Assembly: GCA_016936615.1 (NCBI GenBank)
Contig: JAFGXN010000112.1
Location: 1 to 51,542 of the forward strand
Direction: 5' to 3'
Origin: Spirochaetales bacterium
GTDB lineage: Bacteria; Spirochaetota; Spirochaetia; JAFGXN01
Length of the DNA stretch: 51,542 nt
The notes beneath the pieces were generated by a model. The model saw only the letters and a program-made list of their open reading frames with translations. It was not told the DNA's origin and made no database searches. Within the stretch, counting starts at the first letter, position 1, and every line of letters begins with the position of its first letter. The position numbers were made by a program, and so were the translations under genes. Shown piece by piece: positions 36,449-45,677 of this stretch.

Positions 36449-37486
36449 GTGAAAAAAAATATTTTTTCAAAAAAAAATAGAGATATAAATGAAAAAAAGA
36501 GCAAGAAAGAACTTACTCCTGAAGGAAAGATTTATAGAAGATTTGTCCTTGGTGGATTTGTCGTTTTATTTCTGCTTGTTTTTGTTGCTTTTATAGCATT
36601 TTTTGCTACTGTTAAGCCACTTGAGGATAAAGAAGTTCCTGATCTTGTTGGGCTAGAGTTAGAAGATGCTATGGTTCTTCTCCAAAAGTTACATCTTCAT
36701 GGAGCTATTTCTTTAAGATTTACTGATGATAATGGTCAGAAAGGTCGTGTTATTGCGCAGGATAAACGGAAAGGTTCCACTGTTAAGACCTCTTCTGTTA
36801 TAGGACTTACAGTTAGCCGAGGAAAGGTAGACTATATTCTTGATGATTTTAAAGGTTTGAATGTTGATGAAGTTCAAAGTGCTATTGTTTCTGCATCATA
36901 TGCTGATATTGTTACAATCAAGCGACCATTGAGATATATCGAGAGTGATCTTCCGCGAGGGGTTATTATTGAACAATCGCCTGAAGAGGGTCATCCATTT
37001 AATCAGCCACTGGAATTGGAATTTTTTGTTTCAGCTGGTCAAACTGGACGATATATCTCTGTCCCAGAGTATCGAGGAAAAGATTATAAAGAGATCTTTG
37101 CTATTATGAAAGAGAAGAGTAATGATTTTAATTTTAAATTTTCATTTGCAAACTCTTCAAAGAAAGAGAAATCTGTAATAATTCAGACTCCTGAAGTTGG
37201 GAAAAAAGTCTTGCCTGGAGAGACAATTGAGCTTACTCTTTCAAGCCCTAAGAAATTAGCTAGCGATGTTGCTTACGGTGTCTTTGATATTATTGTTCCT
37301 GACTATGAGGTTGCTGTTCCTGTCTCAATCTTTGCAGAGACAGATGAGGGGACTGAGTATGAGTATATTAGCTTCTTGTCTCGTGGTGGTCTTATCTCTA
37401 TTCCATATATTGAGAAGGTTGGCACAATCTTTATTGTTAAGGTAAATGGTGAGGTAAAAGATCGAGTTATGGTAAGGGTTGAATAA
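36449..37486 (+). CDS. PASTA-domain membrane protein
   Basis: A 345-residue protein with a short basic cytoplasmic tail, one membrane helix (about 37-60) and three PASTA repeats outside (VPDLVGLELEDAMVLLQKL; DFKGLNVDEVQSAI; VPEYRGKDYKEIFAIMKEK), then a C-terminal domain of about 75 residues. I start it at GTG 36449 because GGAGG lies five bases before it; the ATG at 36437 overlaps that ribosome binding site and has none of its own. PASTA domains bind cell wall fragments and are usually part of a Ser/Thr kinase or penicillin-binding protein; here no kinase domain exists. Start is 13 bases after the fmt stop. Confidence 0.88.
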   Translation: MKKNIFSKKNRDINEKKSKKELTPEGKIYRRFVLGGFVVLFLLVFVAFIAFFATVKPLEDKEVPDLVGLELEDAMVLLQKLHLHGAISLRFTDDNGQKGRVIAQDKRKGSTVKTSSVIGLTVSRGKVDYILDDFKGLNVDEVQSAIVSASYADIVTIKRPLRYIESDLPRGVIIEQSPEEGHPFNQPLELEFFVSAGQTGRYISVPEYRGKDYKEIFAIMKEKSNDFNFKFSFANSSKKEKSVIIQTPEVGKKVLPGETIELTLSSPKKLASDVAYGVFDIIVPDYEVAVPVSIFAETDEGTEYEYISFLSRGGLISIPYIEKVGTIFIVKVNGEVKDRVMVRVE

Positions 37487-37496
37487 TAAAAAAACG

Positions 37497-37519
37497 GCCT
37501 AGAAGTTATTCTTCTAGGC
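37497..37519 (+). terminator. Hairpin after the PASTA gene
   Basis: A perfect nine-base stem GCCTAGAAG/CTTCTAGGC with loop TTATT. No T run follows, so it is a weak terminator or an RNA structure. Confidence 0.5.
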
Positions 37520-37537
37520 ACGATTTAGGGGAGGTTT

Positions 37538-37594
37538 ATGAAGCCCTCACTTTCGTTTCGGGTTTCTGTCTGCCTTTCGGCTGACTTACTATAA
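37538..37594 (+). CDS. Possible 18-residue peptide with a strong ribosome binding site
   Basis: GGGGAGG stands five bases before the ATG, and the frame reads MKPSLSFRVSVCLSADLL before TAA. The coding stretch also contains a hairpin (GTCTGCC, TTTC, GGCTGAC), so it may instead be a leader peptide or small RNA. It lies between the PASTA gene hairpin and hisI. No family known. Confidence 0.35.
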   Translation: MKPSLSFRVSVCLSADLL

Positions 37595-37668
37595 ATCTAA
37601 TATAATTATTTAAATAAGTCAAAATTTTTTTGATAATTTTTTATTTTATTTTTTAGAGGGATTATAAT

Positions 37669-38022
37669 TTGAAAGAAGAAAGCTTGGATTTTAATATAGA
37701 TTTTTCAAAAAACCAGGGAATGGTTCCTGTCGTAGTGCAAGATGCCCAGAGTCGTGATGTTCTTATGCTTGCTTACGCTAATCAGGAAGCATTGGATTTG
37801 ACCCTCTCAAGTGGTTATGCCCACTACTATTCACGTAGTCGAAATCAGCTCTGGAAAAAGGGAGAGACTTCTGGTCATCTTCAAGAGATTGTTGAGATAA
37901 GGGTTGATTGCGATTTGGATACTCTTTTATATTTAGTGCGACAAACTGGACCAGCTTGCCACACTAATAGATTTTCCTGCTTTTATCGAAGGGTTCTTAA
38001 AGGTAAATTTGAATTTATTTAG
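37669..38022 (+). CDS. hisI: Phosphoribosyl-AMP cyclohydrolase
   Basis: A 117-residue enzyme of histidine synthesis that opens the adenine ring of phosphoribosyl-AMP. The family core is clear: [49 protein letters not shown] and SCFYRR, with metal-binding Asp/Cys residues intact. The start TTG 37669 follows AGAGGG by 8 bases. No HisE fusion and no other his gene lies in the window, so the rest of the pathway must be elsewhere or the enzyme serves another purpose. Its end overlaps the convergent gene by 8 bases. Confidence 0.9.
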   Translation: MKEESLDFNIDFSKNQGMVPVVVQDAQSRDVLMLAYANQEALDLTLSSGYAHYYSRSRNQLWKKGETSGHLQEIVEIRVDCDLDTLLYLVRQTGPACHTNRFSCFYRRVLKGKFEFI

Positions 38023-38326
38023 CCACGATGCATATTCTGTGAGAATCTGCAAGGAGAATTGCCTGTTTGGGTTTGCCTAGCTTATTCCACATTGGCATTG
38101 ATATCTTTATCATTCCGTTGCCACACTCGTTTTCTAGATATATGCTACCTTTCTCTGATTCAAGTTCGTTTGCTACAAAGCTGTTTACATCTGAAGTTGC
38201 ATATACATCTATATCGTATTCAAGTTTCATAAGCCCTAAGTCAAATCCTTCATTTGGATGAATTACCATTCTGTTTTTTTCAAGTTTTGTGTCAACTGAT
38301 ACACTTAGTGGTCTTGTTTTTTGCAT
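38015..38326 (-). CDS. Small hypothetical protein
   Basis: A 103-residue soluble protein with ribosome binding site GAGGAT before ATG. It has no membrane segment and no motif that I recognise; the second half ([32 protein letters not shown]) looks beta-rich. It converges on hisI and shares 8 bases with its 3' end. Its real-gene status rests on the ribosome binding site, length and codon pattern. Confidence 0.65.
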   Translation of the reverse strand: MQKTRPLSVSVDTKLEKNRMVIHPNEGFDLGLMKLEYDIDVYATSDVNSFVANELESEKGSIYLENECGNGMIKISMPMWNKLGKPKQAILLADSHRICIVAK

Positions 38327-38408
38327 TGCTATATCCTCATAATTTAATCTTAAGTAATTTTTTTTTGCTTTTCAATAATTTTAACATCGTCTTTTTTTTT
38401 TCTTATTA

Positions 38409-38437
38409 TTAACTAATTCTTTATATTTTGTTATAGT
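38409..38437 (+). promoter_or_regulatory. Promoter of pabB, apparently leaderless
   Basis: TTAACT, 17 bases, TATAGT; 6 bases separate the -10 box from ATG 38444 (an ATG also starts at 38441). Confidence 0.5.
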
Positions 38438-38443
38438 ATAATG

Positions 38444-39868
38444 ATGAAAATTGTTGAGGCCTTTTCAGATATCTCCATAGACTCTCTTATATATAATACC
38501 TCTTTGCAGGAAAATTGTGTGATTCTTGACAGTAGCTCGTACGTGAAAGGTCAGGGTGAGTTTATCTATCTCTGTGTTAGACCGGTTTACTCCTACTTTT
38601 TTAAGGATAATATCTTTTTTCAGGTTGATAGAGATGGAGAGAGAATCGATATTGGCGAGAATCTTTTTGATTACTTAAATCAATTTCTGAAAGATCACTA
38701 TCGCCAGTTAGATTCTTATATCGGCTTCTGTGGAGGGCTTGCAGGATACTTCGGATATGAGCTAAAAGATCATATCTTTAAATTTAAGGATTCAAAGAAG
38801 AGTTACAGTTATCCTGATCTCTTCCTCGGGGTGTATGATACTGTTGTTGCTATTGATCTGAAGAGTGATACGAGATATATCTGTGCTAATGGGCTGTTTA
38901 CAGATCAAGATATAGAGATTGAGGAGATTATCAGCCTTTTGGGTGCGGCTTCTTCGGTAGATTTAGATCATGTTAACCTTACTGAGAGTGGGTTTTTTTC
39001 TGAAAAAATTGAAGAGATTATTAATTCAGATTTTTTCTCTGATATAGATAAGTCAGAGTATTTTGAAAAAGTCCAATCTGTTAAGGCTGCGATCTATCGT
39101 GGCGATATCTATCAGGCCAATTTTACTCGTAGGTTAATCTATCGTGGTCAGGAGAATTTTGACTTGAGTCAGCTCTATCTTCTTTTGCGAAGACTCAATC
39201 CTGCCCCTTTTTCTGCATTTGTAAAGACTAAAGAGCTGACAATTCTCTGCTCATCGCCAGAGCGATTTGTTAAGGTTGTCGGCAAGCTTGCTCAGACCTC
39301 CCCGATTAAAGGAACTATCAAGAGATCTTCAGATCCTGAGGTTGATTTAGCAAATAAAAAAGCGCTTGAATCTAGCCATAAGGATAGGGCTGAGTTATTG
39401 ATGATAACAGATCTTCTCCGCAATGATTTTAATCGAGTCTGTGAGCCTGGTTCTGTTGTGGTGCGCCGCCTTCTGGAATCGCAGAGCTTCAAATCTGTGC
39501 ACCATCTTGTCTCCGATATTTATGGCCGTATCCCAGCTTCTCTCTCTTCAATTGATCTGTTTAGAAATTGTTTCCCAGGTGGCTCAATAACTGGTGCGCC
39601 AAAGATTAGGGCTATGGAGATAATTGAGGAGCTTGAACCAGTCTCTCGAGGGCTTTATACAGGTTCTGTTGCATACTTTGATTTTTCTGGCAATATGGAT
39701 ACAAATATTGTCATCAGGACAATCTTTTCTTCAGAACAGGGGCTTGCGCTACAGACTGGAGGAGGAATTGTCTTTGATTCAGAGTTGGATCAGGAGTTCG
39801 AAGAGACTATAGTCAAGGCAGCTTCTTTAGTCACACTTTTTAAAAAAGCTAATGAGATAGTTTTTTAA
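38444..39868 (+). CDS. pabB: Aminodeoxychorismate synthase component I
   Basis: A 474-residue chorismate-using enzyme. The motif SPIKGTIKR (near 287) with Lys marks PabB rather than TrpE, which has PIAGT. The other core motifs are present: KDRAELLMITDLLRNDFNRV, GSITGAPKIRAMEIIEELE, GLYTGSVAYF and QTGGGIVFDSE. PabB adds ammonia to chorismate on the way to p-aminobenzoate and folate. Start at ATG 38444 fits the 6-base distance to the -10 box seen at cdaA and def; 38441 is equally possible. Neither PabA nor PabC is encoded nearby. epmB follows 11 bases later. Confidence 0.9.
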   Translation: MKIVEAFSDISIDSLIYNTSLQENCVILDSSSYVKGQGEFIYLCVRPVYSYFFKDNIFFQVDRDGERIDIGENLFDYLNQFLKDHYRQLDSYIGFCGGLAGYFGYELKDHIFKFKDSKKSYSYPDLFLGVYDTVVAIDLKSDTRYICANGLFTDQDIEIEEIISLLGAASSVDLDHVNLTESGFFSEKIEEIINSDFFSDIDKSEYFEKVQSVKAAIYRGDIYQANFTRRLIYRGQENFDLSQLYLLLRRLNPAPFSAFVKTKELTILCSSPERFVKVVGKLAQTSPIKGTIKRSSDPEVDLANKKALESSHKDRAELLMITDLLRNDFNRVCEPGSVVVRRLLESQSFKSVHHLVSDIYGRIPASLSSIDLFRNCFPGGSITGAPKIRAMEIIEELEPVSRGLYTGSVAYFDFSGNMDTNIVIRTIFSSEQGLALQTGGGIVFDSELDQEFEETIVKAASLVTLFKKANEIVF

Positions 39869-39879
39869 AATTTGAAAAT

Positions 39880-40860
39880 ATGTTAAAAATATGTATGAAT
39901 AATGAAAAATGGAAGAGGATTTTTCCTGAAAAAATCTCTAAGAATATCAGATCAATTATCAAAGATGATCTAGAAGGTCCTGTAGCCTTGCAATTTCTCT
40001 GTTCTAACAAAGAGTATGAAGATAATCCACATGCTGTTGATGATGCCCTTGGTGAAGGTCTCTATCAGATGCAGGAAGGGCTTATACATTGCTACAATAA
40101 TCGAGTTTTGCTTCATTTTGCTGCAGATTGTCCTGCTCGATGTAGATTTTGTTTTAGAAAAAACTCTTTTTCACAGCGAAGCAGTTATTATCTTGAGGAT
40201 AATCTAGATAGCTATGTTAAATATCTTTCAGAAGATAATACTGTTACAGATATTTTAATCTCTGGTGGTGATCCTATAATTTTAGACCTTGAGCTTTTGA
40301 GAAAAAGTCTGAAGTTGATTCGTGATGCTAATCCTTGCGCAGTTATTAGGTTTTGTTCTCGGGGACCGCTGACACTTCCAGAGAAGATTACTCAAGAGTT
40401 TGTTGAAATCCTCAAAGAGAATATGCCTCTTTGGTTTGTCTTTCATGTTAATCACCCTCAGGAGCTTAACAGTGCTACTCTAGAGGCTTTAGAGAGATTG
40501 AGAGAGGGGATGATTCCTGTTGTCTCACAGAGTGTCTTGCTCAAGGGGATAAATGATGATGAGCATATTTTGGCACAGCTTTTTAATCAGCTTCTGAGGT
40601 TGGGGATAAAACCCTACTATCTGTTCCAGGCAGATGCAGTTGCTGGTACTGCTGGGTTTAGGACTGATTTGATGGATAGTCTTGAAATTTATGGAAGATT
40701 GAAAATATTAAATGGCGGACTAGCTCTTCCAGCTCTTGCTGTAGATTTACCAGGTGGGGGAGGTAAGGTTTTTTTGACAAAAGAAATTGTTTTAGAAAAA
40801 CATATCGATTATTATTTAATTAAACGAGAAGATGGTGTTGTTTTTAAATATCCGTGTTAA
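39880..40860 (+). CDS. epmB: EF-P lysine beta-lysylation enzyme EpmB-like (lysine 2,3-aminomutase family)
   Basis: A 326-residue radical SAM enzyme with CPARCRFC (Cys84, Cys88, Cys91) for the 4Fe-4S cluster, SGGDPI for SAM binding and DLPGGGGK near the end, whose Lys carries PLP. The short length fits EpmB (about 340) rather than KamA (over 400). EpmB makes R-beta-lysine that EpmA attaches to elongation factor P. Neither epmA nor efp lies in the window. Start may be ATG 39880 or 39895; no ribosome binding site is obvious, and it lies 11 bases after pabB. Confidence 0.85.
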   Translation: MLKICMNNEKWKRIFPEKISKNIRSIIKDDLEGPVALQFLCSNKEYEDNPHAVDDALGEGLYQMQEGLIHCYNNRVLLHFAADCPARCRFCFRKNSFSQRSSYYLEDNLDSYVKYLSEDNTVTDILISGGDPIILDLELLRKSLKLIRDANPCAVIRFCSRGPLTLPEKITQEFVEILKENMPLWFVFHVNHPQELNSATLEALERLREGMIPVVSQSVLLKGINDDEHILAQLFNQLLRLGIKPYYLFQADAVAGTAGFRTDLMDSLEIYGRLKILNGGLALPALAVDLPGGGGKVFLTKEIVLEKHIDYYLIKREDGVVFKYPC

Positions 40861-40924
40861 AATATTTAAGGGTTTTGCCGATAGGTTATTATAGTTTTAA
40901 ATTTAATTTAGGCAGGTTATTGCT

Positions 40925-43741
40925 ATGAAGATGAATAAGATTTGGATATGTATTTCTTTAATCGTAGTTTTATTTAATATCTCGTGTGTTAGCTCAGATA
41001 TTCACAAGATGGTTCGGGAAGGTGATAGAGAAAAATTACAGAAGCTCTATTTTAAACAAGGCGTTAGTGTTGATGAGAGAGACGAAGAGGGAAAGACTCC
41101 TCTCTATTTAGCTATCGAGCTAGGCTTTGATGATATTGCGAAGTTTCTGATTGATATCGGGGCAGATCCGAATATTCCTAATAATGAAGGGCAGACTCCT
41201 CTGTTTATTGCATCGGAAAAGAATAATCTGCAGATTGTTGAGTTATTGCTCAAGGCTGGAGCAGATATTGACTCTAAGGATAGTTATGGACGCACTGCAA
41301 TGTATTATGCTGTCTATACAGAAAATTTTCGTATGATGGAAATTTTAAAAGAGAACGGCGCTGATATCTTTATTCGCGATGATCAAGGCAATAGCCCTGC
41401 ATCAATTGCTATTGAAAAAGGTCGGCTGTTTGTTCCTTATTTGATTGATAAAGACAATGTTAACACTATTGGTGCAGATAATTTCACCTCGTTGAGTGCG
41501 GCTGTCATGGTGGGAGAGCCTGAGGTTGTTCGATATCTTCTTTCAATTGGGGCGAAGCCTGGTGTCGGTAAGTGTGATGGTAAGAGTGAGGTTGAATACG
41601 CCTTTTTTAAATCAGATAGTGTGAACTACGCTGAAATAGCTATAATTTTGTTAGAAAACAGGTTGCGTGCCCCATCTGCTGATTATGATTATATACAATA
41701 TTATGTAGATGCTCCGAAGATTAGCGGATTTTACAGTCGTGGAGGCTTTCCTCTGCACAATGCAGCGGCTCGAGGCCACAAAGGCTTTGTGGAGTATTTT
41801 CTACAAGAGAAATTTGATCAGAATATTTTTAACGAGAATGGGTTAAATGCATTGAATTTGTCTATTAAGAATAAGCAATTTGCGGTTGCAGATATTTTGA
41901 TTAGAAAAGGAGCAAAGATTAATTCACGAACTCCTGATGGCGACACTGCCTTGACTTTGTTGTTAAAGGTTGACAAAGAGGAAAAGCTTGCGAATTTAAT
42001 TTTAGATTCAAAGGCAAGTATAGATGTAAGGAATAATCTTGGAGAGTCTCCTCTTTTTCTTGCTATTGCAAATAATTACTCACAAGAATTTATAAAAAAA
42101 ATCATTGAGATGAAGGCTGATATAAGTATTCGCAATAATGATGGTGTAACAGCCCTGCACAAAGCTATAGAGATGAATCTTCGAGAAATAACAGAGATTC
42201 TAGTCAAGAAGAGTTCGAATATCCACGCACGAGACAATGTAGGTAGGACTCCTTATAAGATGGCTTTGGAAAAGGGATTTGAATTTTTGACCTGGTTTAC
42301 TGAGGTTGTTGATGTAAACAGTCGTGATGATAATGGTAATTCCTTGGTTCATGTTGCAATTTCAAATGATGCTGATGCTGATGTTGTTAAATTGCTTCTT
42401 GTCAGGGGAGCAAAGCTGGATCAGAAGAATATTGATGGTGATACTGCCTTCCATCTAGCACTTCGTAAAGAAAATGAATCTGTCTCTAGGCTTCTGTTAG
42501 AGTCTGATGCCAATCTATTTTTGCAGAATCGCCGAGGCGAGACTCCTATGGTATTGGCTTTGCGTAGCAAGTGGAATAATGCTCAGTGGCTTTTGACTGA
42601 TAAATTCTTGAAGGCAAAGGATTACTCCGGGAATACTCCGCTTCACAGCGCAATTGACTGGGGGCTTTCTGTTCCAGCAACATCGTTGATTAAGCTTGGG
42701 GCAAATATAAATGAGCAAAATAATTTTGGTCAAACTCCACTACACATTGCAATCTTAAAGAGTCGAATTGATTTAGTTAAGTTGCTTTTTGATAATGATG
42801 TTGATACTTCTGTGAGAGATTCTGCTGGAAATACAGCTTATCACTATATTGTTTATAATAATTCTTTAGATCTTCTTCCATATTTCGAGAATAGAGGAAT
42901 CGAGCTAGATACTGCTAATATTTATGGAAAGACTCCTTTGTATGAGGCCTTTGTTCACAATGCTAATCAGATTGCTGAGAAATTAATTGAGCAGGGTGCA
43001 AAGATTGATATTCGTGATAACTGGGGTAAGACCCCATTTCATGCAGCAGCAGAGAGTGGTAATACCTCTGGGTGTATGATTTTAATAAAAAACAAGGCTT
43101 CTTTTTCAGAGCGAGATAATAGTGGAAATACTCCGTTGCATTATGCGGTTCTCAACAACAAGAAGCAGACTGCAGATTATCTGAAGAGATTAGGCGCAGA
43201 TGTCTATGCTAGTAATAAGTCAAATCAGACCCCAGTTGATATTGTTCTCGAGAACAAAGAGAAGGCAGATTGGTTTATTGATTCAGCATATATTAATTTA
43301 CCAGACAACAATGGCCGAACTCCGCTGCATATTGCTCTTGAAAATAAGGCATCTATGGAAATTATTCGCTTATTAGTAGAAAAAAAGAATGCAAATCTTA
43401 ATAGCAAGGATATGTCAGGAGAAATTCCTCTTCATTATGCGATGAAGACAGAGAATTATGATGCTGCAAAATTCCTGCTTTCCAAGAATTCTAACATATT
43501 CTATTTGAATAAGGATGGAATGTCTCCGCTCTACATGGCGATGGAAAAGGGGACAAAGGTTCTTGATTGGTTTATAACTGCTGAGAATTTGAATTCAACA
43601 GATAACCAAGGCAACACTCCTTTGCACCTAGCAGCAATCAGAAAAGATGTGAGATTGTATGACTATTTTTCTTCAAGAGGTGCTGACGAGACCTTGAAAA
43701 ATAGGGATGGTTATACTGCCGAGCAGTTATTAAAGATGTAA
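40925..43741 (+). CDS. Large ankyrin-repeat lipoprotein
   Basis: A 938-residue protein with lipobox NISC (Cys21), then roughly 25 ankyrin repeats of about 33 residues filling the whole mature part (GKTPLYLAIELGFDDIAKFL, GQTPLFIASEKNNLQIVELL, GNTPLHLAAIRKDVRLYDYF). Ankyrin arrays bind other proteins. Some repeats have lost the TPLH core or are shortened near 140-165 and 440-460. Being exported and lipid-anchored, it probably works in the periplasm or on the surface. Own transcription unit with AGGCAGG upstream and a hairpin downstream. Partner unknown. Confidence 0.92.
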   Translation: MKMNKIWICISLIVVLFNISCVSSDIHKMVREGDREKLQKLYFKQGVSVDERDEEGKTPLYLAIELGFDDIAKFLIDIGADPNIPNNEGQTPLFIASEKNNLQIVELLLKAGADIDSKDSYGRTAMYYAVYTENFRMMEILKENGADIFIRDDQGNSPASIAIEKGRLFVPYLIDKDNVNTIGADNFTSLSAAVMVGEPEVVRYLLSIGAKPGVGKCDGKSEVEYAFFKSDSVNYAEIAIILLENRLRAPSADYDYIQYYVDAPKISGFYSRGGFPLHNAAARGHKGFVEYFLQEKFDQNIFNENGLNALNLSIKNKQFAVADILIRKGAKINSRTPDGDTALTLLLKVDKEEKLANLILDSKASIDVRNNLGESPLFLAIANNYSQEFIKKIIEMKADISIRNNDGVTALHKAIEMNLREITEILVKKSSNIHARDNVGRTPYKMALEKGFEFLTWFTEVVDVNSRDDNGNSLVHVAISNDADADVVKLLLVRGAKLDQKNIDGDTAFHLALRKENESVSRLLLESDANLFLQNRRGETPMVLALRSKWNNAQWLLTDKFLKAKDYSGNTPLHSAIDWGLSVPATSLIKLGANINEQNNFGQTPLHIAILKSRIDLVKLLFDNDVDTSVRDSAGNTAYHYIVYNNSLDLLPYFENRGIELDTANIYGKTPLYEAFVHNANQIAEKLIEQGAKIDIRDNWGKTPFHAAAESGNTSGCMILIKNKASFSERDNSGNTPLHYAVLNNKKQTADYLKRLGADVYASNKSNQTPVDIVLENKEKADWFIDSAYINLPDNNGRTPLHIALENKASMEIIRLLVEKKNANLNSKDMSGEIPLHYAMKTENYDAAKFLLSKNSNIFYLNKDGMSPLYMAMEKGTKVLDWFITAENLNSTDNQGNTPLHLAAIRKDVRLYDYFSSRGADETLKNRDGYTAEQLLKM

Positions 43742-43748
43742 TTCTATG

Positions 43749-43779
43749 GGGAGTTCCGAGAGGTTTTCTTAGAACTCCC
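43749..43779 (+). terminator. Hairpin after the ankyrin gene
   Basis: GGGAGTTC pairs with GAACTCCC around a 15-base loop; no T run follows, so it is a probable but not certain terminator. Confidence 0.5.
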
Positions 43780-43799
43780 TATGAGGTATTTCATAATTC

Positions 43800-45677
43800 A
43801 TGAAAAAAAGTTTGATACTTAAAATTTTAATTTTATGCTGTCTTGTTGCTTGTTCTAGGAGTTTCGATGTCAAAGGACTCCGTGTTATGGTCAACGATGG
43901 CAACCAGCTAATCCTGACCTGGGATAATCCGACACATGAGTCTTGCCCAGTATATATCAGGCAGAGTTTCTCCGAGTATGAGAGCTTCTCAAATTTTAAC
44001 GATGACTCTTTTTCTTATTGGAAAAAAGTTTATCCGTCTTTAGTTGAGGATTTTTCATATCTAGCATATCATGATATTGAGCCAGGTAGAATCCTTCAGT
44101 ATAAGATTGGCCGAAGAGGAGAGATCTTCTCAATAAAAATTCCATTCAAATCTGATCGAGTTAATTCCATAAATATCCTTACCTCTTGCGTTTCTGCTGG
44201 CGCGAAGAGGTGTAATCAATCAAGCCTGTTTAATTTTTTTCTACAAGATATCAATAAATTTAGCTGTGGGAAAAAATGCAGCCCATCTAAGATGTTTTAT
44301 TCGACTAAGGGGAGAATCTTCTGCGAATGTCATGATAACTCGAGTGCTGTTATTGAGACAAGTAATTACCTGATTCTTGATGAGTTTGTTTTTTCTTTTG
44401 TTGATAAATTTGAACAACTCTCTGATAGTGTTAGCAGGTTTGCATTAGCAGATTCTGTTCAAGTTTTAGTCACAACTAGACAGATTGCTGAGGCTCTTCA
44501 ACAATCTCAGAATCATGAAATCTTAAAATTCTTCTCGTTGGTAATCTTTTCTGATGCCAAGGAATTTTATACTAGAAAAATAGGTAAGACAAATATCTTG
44601 AATATAGGTAATCATAATGCAAATCTTGAATTTAACAGATATCTAGCTTTTTTAAAGATTAAAGATGGGGGTGAGGAGATTTTTTTTCTGTCAGCTCCTG
44701 ATGGCTTTGATTGTCAGGCAATTAGAGGAAATTGTAAAGAGCTAGATTTGTCCAATCCTGTTGTACGAGAATATTTGAAAAATCTTGAACATTCATTGAT
44801 TTTTTTATTTTTGAAACCTGATATGGCCTATAATTTGTTAGCAAAGCTAGGTGCTGATAGCTATTTCAGTTCTCGATTTCATGATTTAGAGAAGTACAAG
44901 GAAAGAGAATTTCTTCCCTATATCAAATTTTTAGAGGTTATGAGAAAATATAAGAGTTTTGTTGATGTAGATCTATTTTATGAAGAAATATCAGAGGCTT
45001 TGCCTTTAGTCGCAAATTCAAATTCAGGCGAGGCAATGGTCTATTGGGCTTTTGCTCTACTTGTGAGAGAGCAATCGATCTCTTTAGGAATTGAATTAGT
45101 AGAGAGTTATGTTTCTTTGATTCGCAATGATCTATCTATCTCAAATTTCTACTTTACTATTGGTAATGCATTATTTGAGGTTCAAAACTATAAAAAAGCT
45201 GTTATCTACTACTCTTTAGCATCTGAGAAGAATCCTAGTAGCCTTATTGTCAAAAAGTCACTTGAACAGGCAAAAATTCAAAAATATAGGAATTTCCATT
45301 TTTCTCTTTTCTGGATTATTGGTTTTCTTTATGGCCTTCCATTTCTTTATAAAATAAGAGGTGAATATTTCACAAAGCGAAGATTGAGAATCTATTCTTA
45401 TCTAAGTGTAGTTTTTTTTATCTTTTCATGGTTTGTTGGACTAGCATTGTTTGATTTAGATCATAAGATTCTGCAAGTGATTTTTTTCCCATTTTTATTC
45501 TCAATCCTCGTCGTCTATGTTGTTTCAACGACAAAGTTTTACTATGATATATCGTTAAATAAGATATTTTCTGGCAAATTTCTATCACTCTCTTTTGGAG
45601 TCTTTGTCTTTGTTTGTCTTGTGTATTGTCTGTTCTTTCTATTTGATCGAGACCTTCTCGTCTACTTGGGTATGTAG
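43800..45677 (+). CDS. Lipoprotein with TPR segment and C-terminal membrane helices
   Basis: A 625-residue protein with lipobox LVAC (Cys18). Residues about 25-110 resemble a fibronectin-III-like domain (LILTWDNPTHESCPVYI); a Cys-rich patch follows (SCGKKCSPSK, FCEC). Around 440-490 there is a TPR-like stretch (FYFTIGNALFEVQNYKKAVIYYSLASEKNP). The last 130 residues hold four membrane helices. Start has GAGG 14 bases upstream. Its stop codon touches that of the next gene on the other strand within a hairpin. No family recognised. Confidence 0.75.
   Translation: MKKSLILKILILCCLVACSRSFDVKGLRVMVNDGNQLILTWDNPTHESCPVYIRQSFSEYESFSNFNDDSFSYWKKVYPSLVEDFSYLAYHDIEPGRILQYKIGRRGEIFSIKIPFKSDRVNSINILTSCVSAGAKRCNQSSLFNFFLQDINKFSCGKKCSPSKMFYSTKGRIFCECHDNSSAVIETSNYLILDEFVFSFVDKFEQLSDSVSRFALADSVQVLVTTRQIAEALQQSQNHEILKFFSLVIFSDAKEFYTRKIGKTNILNIGNHNANLEFNRYLAFLKIKDGGEEIFFLSAPDGFDCQAIRGNCKELDLSNPVVREYLKNLEHSLIFLFLKPDMAYNLLAKLGADSYFSSRFHDLEKYKEREFLPYIKFLEVMRKYKSFVDVDLFYEEISEALPLVANSNSGEAMVYWAFALLVREQSISLGIELVESYVSLIRNDLSISNFYFTIGNALFEVQNYKKAVIYYSLASEKNPSSLIVKKSLEQAKIQKYRNFHFSLFWIIGFLYGLPFLYKIRGEYFTKRRLRIYSYLSVVFFIFSWFVGLALFDLDHKILQVIFFPFLFSILVVYVVSTTKFYYDISLNKIFSGKFLSLSFGVFVFVCLVYCLFFLFDRDLLVYLGM

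Noticed and set aside
37530-37600. SRP RNA or another known small RNA
   Set aside because: The conserved SRP loop sequence is absent and no known RNA family was recognised.
38444-39868. Anthranilate synthase TrpE
   Set aside because: The motif is PIKGT with Lys, diagnostic of PabB; TrpE has PIAGT.
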